From the NCBI RefSeq assembly GCF_046250185.1, contig NZ_CP176469.1: DNA of 64,000 nucleotides, one strand, 5' to 3'. This document shows, piece after piece, positions 24,450 through 31,520 of this stretch. Position numbers and translations under genes: made by a program. The notes under the pieces are model-generated. The model had not been told where the DNA came from and ran no database searches. It saw nothing but the letters and a program-made list of their open reading frames with translations. The first letter of the stretch is position 1. Each line of letters starts with the position of its first letter. The stretch comes from Litorimonas sp046250185. Lineage in GTDB: Bacteria > Pseudomonadota > Alphaproteobacteria > Caulobacterales > Maricaulaceae.

Positions 24450-26132
24450 TTACTGAGTGACTGTGGCTGTGTTGCCTGAACCAGACTGTGTGACAGTCGA
24501 AGCATTGCTCGCTGTTGTCTGATTAACAGTTGCAAGATGGCCGTCACCGCTTTGTGTGACCATGCTAGTGTTACCATTCATAGCTTGCGTCACGTTCGCT
24601 GTGTTGTTCATGTCGCTCTGCAAGATGGTAGATGAGTTTGAGAAACCCGTCTGTGTCACAGTTGCCGCATGGCCAGAGCCGAGCTGATCAATGCTAGACA
24701 TTAGCATGTCGCCCTGCTGATCAACCGTTGCCGAATTGCTCTCACCGTTCTGGCTAATCATAGACGACGTTAAGTCACCAATTTGATCAACCATAGCAGT
24801 GTTACCATTCGCAATGATACCGTCAGCGCCAATTTGGAGAATTGTGCTTAGGCTGTCACCGTCTTGTGTCACAGTTGCAGACGCACCCGCATCACGCTGT
24901 GTGATAGAGCTTTCAGCGCCGTCACCAGACTGCGTCACAGTGGCTGTCATGCCTTCCATGTTGGGCGGGCCTCCATCACGTTCTTGTAGGATTGTGCTTA
25001 AGCCATTCGAACCATTTTGTGTCACAGTGGCCGTGGCACGCAAGCTACCTAACAACTGATCAATGTCAGATGTGTTGCTGCTGCTACCTACAGTTTGGTT
25101 CACTGTTGCAACAGACTCGCGGCTGACTTGGTCGACATAGCTAAAGCTATCGTCACCGTCTTGCGTCACATAGGCTTCGGTGTCTGGGAAGTTACCAGCG
25201 CCGTTACCTTGGTTGATATCAGACAGGTTATTGTTACCACCCTGATTAACAACGGCGATTGCACCGTCATTGGTTTGGTCAATCGTAGACACGTTGTTAT
25301 CGCCATCTTGGCTAACATCTGCATCGCCATCTGTACCTTCTTGGTTGATGGAGCTGTTATTGCCATCACCATTTTGGTCATCAACGAGAGCATCATTGTT
25401 AGAACCAGACTGAAGAATTGTGCTAAAATTGTTGTCACCATTCTGATCCATGATCCTGGCTTCATTGTCGCTACCATCTTGGTCGATGATAGATGTATTG
25501 CCTGAACCATCTTGGTCAACTTCGGCCAAGTTATTGTCGCCGCCCTGCAAGATCGTAGAGTCGTTGTCAGACTCTCCAAGGCCTCCGCCTGAATTACCCT
25601 GCTCGTTCAATGTAGCGATGTTATTGTTACCAAACTGATCGATCATGCTGGTATTGTCGCTACCAAACTGATCCGCATAAGCATAGTTACCGCTAGCAGA
25701 TTGCAGGATCGTACCCACATTGCCTTCGCCGCCTTGTGCCACAACAGCCTCAGCTGCGAAACCACCAGCCGTCAGGTTTGGACCCGTGGCTGTTTGCGTG
25801 ATTGTCGATACGTTAGAATCGCCATTTGCGGGTTCGCCGTTTTGAACAACGGTTGCGCTCTGATTGTTACCCACTTGGTCAATATCAGAGATATTGGCTG
25901 GTACGTTAAACATAGAGCTTGCAGCAGGGCCGTCTTCTTGGGTGACACTTGCTTCGTTATCGTCACCTGTTTGATCAATATCAGACACACCTTCATCGCC
26001 ACCAGCTTGGTTGACAGTTGCGTCATTGCTAACGCCAGCTTGAGTGATTTCAGATGTTTGAACCATCTGCGCATGTGCGCCGCCAGCCGATAAGGCCAAC
26101 ATAGACGCGGTTAAAATAAGTAGTTTTTTCAT
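24450..26132 (-). CDS. Large curlin-repeat amyloid subunit (560 aa)
   Basis: The protein has a signal peptide (MKKLLILTASMLALSAGGAHA) and then about 530 residues of curlin repeats reading in the pattern x-V-x-Q-x-G-x-x-N-x-S-x-I-x-Q, for instance STIDQTNDGAIAVVNQGGNN and SMISQNGESNSATVDQQGD. E. coli CsgA has five repeats in 151 aa; this protein is over three times longer with no visible cysteine. Many turns are acidic (DGDGN, DNEA). It ends ATVTQ, the same as its 546-aa neighbour, so fibre ends may be alike. It should be secreted through CsgG. It lies 72 bp downstream of the first curlin gene, with a strong stem-loop between. Confidence 0.9.
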   Translation of the reverse strand: MKKLLILTASMLALSAGGAHAQMVQTSEITQAGVSNDATVNQAGGDEGVSDIDQTGDDNEASVTQEDGPAASSMFNVPANISDIDQVGNNQSATVVQNGEPANGDSNVSTITQTATGPNLTAGGFAAEAVVAQGGEGNVGTILQSASGNYAYADQFGSDNTSMIDQFGNNNIATLNEQGNSGGGLGESDNDSTILQGGDNNLAEVDQDGSGNTSIIDQDGSDNEARIMDQNGDNNFSTILQSGSNNDALVDDQNGDGNNSSINQEGTDGDADVSQDGDNNVSTIDQTNDGAIAVVNQGGNNNLSDINQGNGAGNFPDTEAYVTQDGDDSFSYVDQVSRESVATVNQTVGSSSNTSDIDQLLGSLRATATVTQNGSNGLSTILQERDGGPPNMEGMTATVTQSGDGAESSITQRDAGASATVTQDGDSLSTILQIGADGIIANGNTAMVDQIGDLTSSMISQNGESNSATVDQQGDMLMSSIDQLGSGHAATVTQTGFSNSSTILQSDMNNTANVTQAMNGNTSMVTQSGDGHLATVNQTTASNASTVTQSGSGNTATVTQ

Positions 26133-26164
26133 TTCATTTCTCCAATGAATTTAGGTTTAAAAAC

Positions 26165-26191
26165 TCAGGGCCAGCATTATGGCTGGCCCCG
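26165..26191 (-). terminator. Stem-loop with T-run between the two large curlin genes
   Basis: On the minus strand GGGCCAGC pairs with GCTGGCCC around a 6-nt loop, followed by TGAGTTTTT. It is the shape of an intrinsic terminator placed between two cotranscribed genes, so it probably gives partial termination or 3' stabilisation and higher expression of the upstream (546-aa) curlin. Confidence 0.75.
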
Positions 26192-26204
26192 AGAGGGGGA
26201 AATT

Positions 26205-27845
26205 TTACTGAGTGACGGTCGCTGTGCCGTTGACGCTCAATAGCTGATCCACGAATGAAGAGTTTGTGTCTGTCATTTGCGTGACATCCGCTTCATTGCC
26301 GCTTCCAGCTTGGAAAATTTCGGACATGTTGTTGTTTCCAGATGCCACGAGTGTCGCGTCATTGTCGAAACCAGACTGTTCAATGAGTGATTCATTGCTG
26401 TCGCCTGTCTGCTCAGCCTTCGCGAACAACTGATCGCCGCCCTGGAAGATTTCAGATGTGTTGTTATTGCCGGCATCGCCTGCAACACCCTGATCAACAT
26501 CAGCTTCGACCTCACCGCCAGCTTGCAGAACAAGCGAGGTGTTCATGTCACCGATTTGGGACACATCAACGAGACCGAACGATCCGTCCAAGCCGTTTAA
26601 CTGACCCACAACAGAGTCGTTATTGTCGCCGAGTTGGTTGACTGACACGAACGCACCTGCGCCGAGTTGACCGACATAGGAGTCGTTTGAGGCACCATTT
26701 TGTGTCACGCCAACAGCGGCCAGAAGACCGATTTCGTTGACAGTCGACTCGTTATCTGTGCCGTCCTGATCAACGACAACCAAGGCACCTGCACCAGCCT
26801 GAATAACATCAGAAGAGTTGTTCGTACCGTTTTGGTCCACAGCAACCGCTTCGATCACGCCGATTTGTAGGACGCTAGAGCTGTTATCTGTGCCAACTTG
26901 GTTCACATCAACAAGGGCTACGCCTGTGATCTGCGCGACGTCAGAGCTGTTTGTTGTACCGTCTTGTGTCACAGAGACAGAAGACGCAGCTGCTAACTGA
27001 CCGACGCCAGAGACGTTGCCTGTGCCAGTTTGGCCAACAGTAACAGTTGACCCAGCCGCAAGCTGATCGACAGTTGAGATGTTACCATCGCCTGACTGTC
27101 CAACAACCACAAAGCTGTCATTACCGTTTTGGTTGACCAAGCTATCATTGGCGTCACCGTCCTGATTGACGGATGTTGAGTTCGTGTCACCAGATTGATT
27201 GACAATCGAGTCACTCCCTACACCTGTACCACCAGTTTGGTTGACAGACACTGTGCCGAAGTCACCATCTTGGAAGATAGCAGATCCGTTACCGTCGCCT
27301 TGCTGTGTCAAAGATGCAAGGTTGTCAAAACCAGACTGCACGATGCTAGATGTGTTCAGATCAACAGTTGACTGCGCCGGTGGCGTGCCTTGCTTTTCTT
27401 GGAACATCGTAATTTCGTTGCTTGCGCCTGATTGTGTAATGGTTGAACCATTGCCGTCACCACGTTGGTCACTGTCAATATCATTGTCACTACCTGATTG
27501 TGTAATGACAGAGGTATTGACCAAAGACGGGTTGTTCGGCTGACCAACATTGACCTGGCGCACATTGATATTGTTATCGTTACCAGATTGGTCGATATCA
27601 CTATCATTGACGTCATTCGTGTTTGATCCAGCATTTGAGCCAGCTGTCTGACGCACCCGAGACTTGTTAGAATCGCCCGATTGCAAAATATCAGACGTCG
27701 AGACGCCCGTTTGCGACCCCGCCTGATTTACAACGGCCAGGCCATTCGTACCTGACTGGGTCACATTGCTGACCGAGTTATTCGCGAAGGCGGGTGCCGC
27801 CGCGAGCGCTGTCAGTGAGACAGCTGTTAAAAGTATCTTTTTCAT
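26205..27845 (-). CDS. Large curlin-repeat amyloid subunit (546 aa)
   Basis: First of the three curlin genes. A signal peptide (MKKILLTAVSLTALAAAPAFA) precedes about 520 residues of curlin repeats such as SDILQSGDSNKSRVRQTAGS, SLVNQNGNDSFVVVGQSGDG and SYVGQLGAGAFVSVNQLGDN. A central block (about 250-400) is richer in Val, Ala and Ser with regular 20-22-residue spacing, hinting at recent internal duplication. It ends GTATVTQ like its 560-aa neighbour. A strong ribosome site (GGAGGA) precedes ATG 27845. Its mRNA starts with, or runs through, the hairpin-rich 450-nt leader. It is likely the major curli subunit if the downstream stem-loop attenuates. Confidence 0.9.
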   Translation of the reverse strand: MKKILLTAVSLTALAAAPAFANNSVSNVTQSGTNGLAVVNQAGSQTGVSTSDILQSGDSNKSRVRQTAGSNAGSNTNDVNDSDIDQSGNDNNINVRQVNVGQPNNPSLVNTSVITQSGSDNDIDSDQRGDGNGSTITQSGASNEITMFQEKQGTPPAQSTVDLNTSSIVQSGFDNLASLTQQGDGNGSAIFQDGDFGTVSVNQTGGTGVGSDSIVNQSGDTNSTSVNQDGDANDSLVNQNGNDSFVVVGQSGDGNISTVDQLAAGSTVTVGQTGTGNVSGVGQLAAASSVSVTQDGTTNSSDVAQITGVALVDVNQVGTDNSSSVLQIGVIEAVAVDQNGTNNSSDVIQAGAGALVVVDQDGTDNESTVNEIGLLAAVGVTQNGASNDSYVGQLGAGAFVSVNQLGDNNDSVVGQLNGLDGSFGLVDVSQIGDMNTSLVLQAGGEVEADVDQGVAGDAGNNNTSEIFQGGDQLFAKAEQTGDSNESLIEQSGFDNDATLVASGNNNMSEIFQAGSGNEADVTQMTDTNSSFVDQLLSVNGTATVTQ

Positions 27846-28295
27846 TTTTTTCCTCCAAATGAAAATTGTGTCCGCAACTGAATGGTTACGGAGTTTTTCA
27901 CCCCCCCAAGGAGATGAAGAAGACGCTGCAGCCGGCGAAAGTGCCCGTGCATCGCAAAGGTCAAAGGCATGAAAATATGGGTGGGGATATGCGTTGGAAC
28001 TGCCGGCAAGCTCTTACGGGGGCTTACCCTCGGTCCAAATGACTGGAAACCTGACACAAGCTGTGATAGCTTGTGCGTGGCGGTTTCTGCGGGTGGTAAG
28101 AACCACCGGAACGTAAGTTGTTCCATCAGCATACGTGTCTCCCGGCATCTTCTTGCCGTTGTCCTCAGGACAGTCTTGATCCGAGCTGCAACTCGTTTCA
28201 AAACTGCGGAAGCCGCCACCTTTGCCCCACTAAGCCAAACCCGAAAGTTCAACATTTGATGGCTGAGCGCCTTCCTATCTCATCACATTAACCAT
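27846..28295 (-). promoter_or_regulatory. Structured leader between csgG and the curlin genes
   Basis: This 450-bp stretch has no gene I can support. Frames on both strands are open (28255-27842 minus, 27969-28259 plus) but neither looks like protein. A 71-codon frame on minus (28229-28014) looks more protein-like, with an acidic, cysteine-containing DCPEDNGKK segment, but has no start codon near its beginning. The main content is the array of hairpins at 28005-28171. The region is probably a 5' UTR or processed RNA controlling curlin expression, with a possible own promoter near 28200-28290. Confidence 0.6.
28005..28171 (-). ncRNA. Array of seven perfect or near-perfect hairpins (candidate structured RNA)
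   Basis: In minus-strand order: GTCC/GGAC (28161-28171); CGGCA/TGCCG with 6-nt loop (28143-28158); GGAAC/GTTCC with 7-nt loop (28108-28124); GGTGGT/ACCACC with 4-nt loop (28092-28107), directly abutting the previous stem; CACAAGCT/AGCTTGTG with 5-nt loop (28055-28075); GGT-CCA/TGG-ACC with a 2-nt bulge (28031-28050); GGTAAGC/GCTTGCC with one U-G pair (28005-28028). So many consecutive stems in under 170 nt, in the leader of an amyloid operon, point to a folded regulatory RNA. I could not match it to a riboswitch class I know. Confidence 0.5.
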
Positions 28296-29720
28296 TTAAG
28301 GTGATGAAATTCGGTTGTCGGATGCAGTGTTATAAATCTGCACCTCGTAATCTTTTTTCATATCCACAGTCGTCGCGGGTTGAGATCTATTGATTTCCTC
28401 CGTCCGCGTTTGTGCTGTGGTTATAGCTTCATTTGGCGCCTTGACGCTGACCTGTGTCGGCGGCGTGGGCGGTAGACTGTTGAGTATGGCTGCCGCCTCT
28501 TGAGACACAACTTTGACAGTTGGGACTGCTTGAGGTTTCACGGCGGGTTGCTTTGCCGCTGGCGTCGTCATGGCCTGTGTTGGGACTGGCTGTGTTGGGA
28601 CTGCCTGTGTCGGGGCGGCGCGCGCTGTTAATTTTTGAGATACGACTTTTTGCGGTGCCACAGTCTTCACAGGCGAGGTTGTTTTTGCAATTGTTTTAGC
28701 TGGGGCCGCTTTCGCAGTTTTCGTAGCCATAGGCTGTGCGAGCTTTGGCTTGTTGACTTTTTTTGTAGTATTAGTCGTCGCATCTAATTGCGCGAAATTA
28801 CGGTTGGAAGCCTTCGCTGACAGAGCATTACTGCTGATTTGGTAGTTACCGCGCTCCGCTTGATATTCATTGAGCAGTTGTAGCCCCGCAGTGCGATCCG
28901 CAAAATCCCATAGTCCGATCTCCGTGCCTTCCATGACAAGCGCGTAGACAGATTTCTCAACGGCTTGGCGCAAAGCGAGTAGCCCAGGCTCGTTCGACGT
29001 TACACCTGCATCAGCTTCCAGCAGATTATCAAACGTCACAAATCGGAAGACATTTGCCGAAATACCCACAGACGCGATGGTTTTTTCCGTTGTAACAGAC
29101 GCTAGCACCTCACCCGTTTTCACGCTGACAGCGCGCAAATGGACAGTCACTACATTCTGACGATAATCCGTGCGTCCACCAATTCCCAAATACCGCGCCG
29201 CTACGCCGCCAGTGACGGTGTTCGTGTCAAATCCAACAATCCCACCTTCAAAAATAACGCCCGCAAATAATAGTGGCGGCAGCGCTTTTGAATTCACCGT
29301 TGTTTCACCCAAATAGCGCGAACGCATTTCTGAGATAATTTGGCGCTCTTTTAAAAGATTATTGAGATTGGACCGTTCGATAACAGTAAACCAACTTCTT
29401 AGGCCTGCATCATGTAGAGCTTTAATCAAAACCTCATCGCCGCCTTGGCTGACCGCTCTAGACAAAGTCTGCCCGGCTTCGGTCGGTTTGAATTGACCTG
29501 TTTTGTCATCAAAGCCGTAGACCGCCACGGTGATCTTGCTGGACGGCGGGGGTAAGCGCTGCAACGCGACTTGCGTTGTGGTCGTCTTCGCAATCACAGG
29601 CTCGACTGAGATCAAGCCTTTGGAGGCTGGCACAGTGGAGCAAGCGCTAAGGCTCAACCCTGCTGCCGCCGCAACGCAGAGTGCTGTTTTCTTAAACCAT
29701 CTGTCTGTTCTATGTTTCAA
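28296..29720 (-). CDS. csgG: Curli secretion channel CsgG with long C-terminal extension
   Basis: The 474-aa protein is a lipoprotein (LSLSAC, Cys27) and its residues 60-290 align with E. coli CsgG: ITVAVYGFDDKTGQFKPTEAG, WFTVIERSNLNNLLKERQII, IVGFDTNTVTGGVAARYLGI, VFRFVTFDNLLEADAGVTSNEP and GLWDF. CsgG forms the nonameric outer-membrane pore through which curlins leave. E. coli CsgG has 277 aa; here about 185 extra residues follow the core. They are rich in Ala, Lys, Pro, Thr and Gln with repeats such as PTQAVPTQPVPTQA. In E. coli the C-terminus is periplasmic, so the tail may contact peptidoglycan or capture substrates. It is the second gene after csgF. Confidence 0.93.
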   Translation of the reverse strand: MKHRTDRWFKKTALCVAAAAGLSLSACSTVPASKGLISVEPVIAKTTTTQVALQRLPPPSSKITVAVYGFDDKTGQFKPTEAGQTLSRAVSQGGDEVLIKALHDAGLRSWFTVIERSNLNNLLKERQIISEMRSRYLGETTVNSKALPPLLFAGVIFEGGIVGFDTNTVTGGVAARYLGIGGRTDYRQNVVTVHLRAVSVKTGEVLASVTTEKTIASVGISANVFRFVTFDNLLEADAGVTSNEPGLLALRQAVEKSVYALVMEGTEIGLWDFADRTAGLQLLNEYQAERGNYQISSNALSAKASNRNFAQLDATTNTTKKVNKPKLAQPMATKTAKAAPAKTIAKTTSPVKTVAPQKVVSQKLTARAAPTQAVPTQPVPTQAMTTPAAKQPAVKPQAVPTVKVVSQEAAAILNSLPPTPPTQVSVKAPNEAITTAQTRTEEINRSQPATTVDMKKDYEVQIYNTASDNRISSP

Positions 29721-29748
29721 AATTTAGCCCTTTGGAATTTGAAAGTGT

Positions 29749-30342
29749 TTAGTGAATTGGCTGCTGCGAGGCCCCTAAGGTTCCCGTATCAGTCAACTGG
29801 CTAGACATGGTTGTTTGATTCGCCAGGACATCGTTTTTGGTCACGATTGGATCTGACGTTGTGAGAGTGTTTTCAACGGTGGAGGTGTTCACTGCTTTTT
29901 GTGATCCTGACGTATCATCTGTCGATGTGTCAGTGATCAATGTCGGAACCGTAATGATAGTTTGCGATCCGTCAGCTTCTGTAATCGTCAGCTGAACACC
30001 GTCGAGTCCGCGCACAAACTCGATCGTTTGATCACCAAATATGATTGTACCGCTATCCTGCGCATCTTCGCCAAATATGGCGTTGGACACCTGCGTCGAT
30101 AAAGATGAAAGCAAGCGACTTTGCAGAGATCGAATGAAACGATCCAAGTCATCTTGCGACGTCGCTTCTTCCTGCGGGCGCTCGTAGTCATTTTGAGCAT
30201 TAGCAATAGCCAGCAAGTGAGCTGAATTAAAAGAATTACCGCCGAATGATGGGTTGATAGGCTCGAAAACGATGTCTTGTGCGTAAGCCGCAGACGACAG
30301 CATCAGAAAAGATGTCGCAATTATTACGCGAGTCAAAATCAT
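29749..30342 (-). CDS. csgF: Curli assembly protein CsgF
   Basis: The 197-aa protein (ATG 30342, AGGGG about 7 nt upstream; GTG 30345 is in frame) has a signal peptide ending AYAQ. Next comes IVFEPINPSFGGNSFNSAHL and LAIANAQN, the conserved N-terminal segment that in E. coli CsgF inserts into the CsgG pore. The rest includes a helix (DLDRFIRSLQSRLLSSL) and a beta part (IEFVRGLDGVQLTIT). It is longer than the 138-aa E. coli protein because of a Ser/Thr-rich tail of about 60 residues. CsgF couples secretion to nucleation at the cell surface. It is the first gene of the operon. Confidence 0.92.
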   Translation of the reverse strand: MILTRVIIATSFLMLSSAAYAQDIVFEPINPSFGGNSFNSAHLLAIANAQNDYERPQEEATSQDDLDRFIRSLQSRLLSSLSTQVSNAIFGEDAQDSGTIIFGDQTIEFVRGLDGVQLTITEADGSQTIITVPTLITDTSTDDTSGSQKAVNTSTVENTLTTSDPIVTKNDVLANQTTMSSQLTDTGTLGASQQPIH

Positions 30343-30833
30343 CACATAGCCCCTATATTCACCAGCAACAAAGTTACCGCCTTATTTTAGGGCGCCTCGA
30401 CACACGAAATCCAAAGGGATTTATAACGTAGTGGCAAAGCAGTGCCGCGCTAATAATTAGCATGTTTTTGAGAAACGCCCCGTTTCTGCAATGAATTAAT
30501 AATATATTAAAGCAACAGTCAAGCCGCTAAATAAAAAATAAATTTAGGCGATATTTGTTATATTTTTCATATAGTTACATATCGAAATGAGAGCAAATCA
30601 ACTTTTTGCAAAAATATTAATTGCAGGGTTAACGCTGAATTTTTGCAAAAAATCGAACCTGTTTTGCATTGAAAATTAGCTCTTACAGTTCCGCCCCAAG
30701 CTTTCACGACACACCCCGTCTTATAAATGATGCATAAACTCAGGATCAAAATACGCTATTTTAGCACACTTAAAATCAAGGTTAACTAAAACGATCTGTG
30801 GTTGTATGCGTAATTCCTACTAAAGAAGTCTGG
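30343..30833 (-). promoter_or_regulatory. Promoter region of the curli operon (no gene)
   Basis: This AT-rich region of about 490 bp lies between the end of the DUF6445-type gene and csgF. I see no convincing gene; a 60-codon frame at 30567-30749 has no ribosome site or sensible composition. It holds an inverted repeat AGAAACG-CCC-CGTTTCT at 30471-30487 and two copies of the 12-bp palindrome TTTTTGCAAAAA (30603-30614 and 30640-30651) set 37 bp apart, listed separately. Confidence 0.6.
30603..30651. promoter_or_regulatory. Paired TTTTTGCAAAAA palindromes
   Basis: Two identical 12-bp palindromes at 30603-30614 and 30640-30651 have centres 37 bp apart (about 3.5 helical turns), 260-310 bp upstream of csgF. 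Near-identical boxes occur at 35152-35163 and 41219-41230 in promoters of the sugar locus. They are candidate binding sites for a shared regulator. Confidence 0.4.
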
Positions 30834-31514
30834 TCAGGACTTGTCTTGTAAAAATGTATTTAGCGTCAGTCGCCCCATCATTGGATCATCGCTCAATTCC
30901 AAATCATCTGGGATATAGCCAGAGTGTAGCGTCACCCCACGATAGATTATCAACCTATTGGGTTTGGCGGGCACATTTAAAACCTGCTCAAATTGCGACG
31001 TAGACTGATTGAAGTAGCGTTGCGGCGGAAGTCCTAGCTCGGCAGCTTCTGTATGAAGGGCTTTCTTATAGGTCTCGAACCTCTCTTCATTCATCGTTTC
31101 AAAGCCCGTCCCGCGATGACGATAAAAAGCTGTGCCGCCTTTCTCCGCCTCGGACAAATAATGCAGGACCGCAAATCGACCCCTGTCCAAGCCATCAAAA
31201 TGCGGAAGGCATTGTATAGGTGTCAATGCATGCGGCGGCGTCGTCACCAGAGAATAGTTACATTCAACGACCCGCACCCCTTGTTTGACATCAAACTCAT
31301 TTTGCAAAATGGACGTTAGTAGAGCCATCCGCTCACCTAAGTAATTTACATTCCCGGCCGCGCGTATTCCTGGATAAAATTGACCTCGCCGCTCAAAGGG
31401 TAGCGACGTCGCATGTGCGATCAAACTCTCGGGATCAGAGTAAAAATCATCAATGATAACGACGGGCTCTTGCTCGCGCCCAAATCTCTCAACGATATAC
31501 TCACGATCGGCCAT
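30834..31514 (-). CDS. DUF6445-type putative 2OG-Fe(II) oxygenase-like protein
   Basis: The 226-aa protein begins with VVIIDDFYSDPESLIAHA and contains HFDGLDRGRFAVLHYLSEAEKGGTAFYRH in two halves plus a later LIIYRGVTLHSGYI. The H-x-D ... H arrangement and the jelly-roll-like pattern resemble 2-oxoglutarate/Fe(II) oxygenases, and the whole matches the DUF6445 proteins seen beside flavin-dependent halogenases and TonB receptors in Caulobacterales-type genomes. The substrate is unknown. It starts 6 bp after the GH13 gene ends, so it is the third gene of the GH97-GH13 operon. No signal peptide is seen; it should be cytoplasmic. Confidence 0.72.
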   Translation of the reverse strand: MADREYIVERFGREQEPVVIIDDFYSDPESLIAHATSLPFERRGQFYPGIRAAGNVNYLGERMALLTSILQNEFDVKQGVRVVECNYSLVTTPPHALTPIQCLPHFDGLDRGRFAVLHYLSEAEKGGTAFYRHRGTGFETMNEERFETYKKALHTEAAELGLPPQRYFNQSTSQFEQVLNVPAKPNRLIIYRGVTLHSGYIPDDLELSDDPMMGRLTLNTFLQDKS

Positions 31515-31520
31515 GAAGCT

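Noticed and set aside
23593..27845. Regular repeats that could suggest a CRISPR array or satellite DNA
   Set aside because: The periodicity is at the protein level (curlin repeats); DNA repeats are imperfect and stay in one open frame per gene.
28100..28175. Possible hammerhead ribozyme (CTGATG near a hairpin)
   Set aside because: The conserved core needs CUGANGA and GAAA at fixed places; the sequence reads CUGAUGG and lacks GAAA after stem II.
27842..28255. 137-codon minus-strand frame covering the whole curlin leader
   Set aside because: The composition is unlike protein (arginine-rich, no domain or signal), its ribosome-site-like sequence is too far from the start, and dense hairpins explain the region better.
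27969..28259. 96-codon plus-strand frame in the same leader
   Set aside because: No ribosome site, opposite to the operon, and the sequence is the complement of the hairpin array.
27846..28295. Possible c-di-GMP (GEMM) riboswitch in the curlin leader
   Set aside because: A CACGCACA-like string is present, but the conserved bulge sequences and the tetraloop receptor arrangement are not.
30567..30749. 60-codon frame in the curli promoter region
   Set aside because: No ribosome site, AT-rich and without protein-like composition; the region is better read as promoter.
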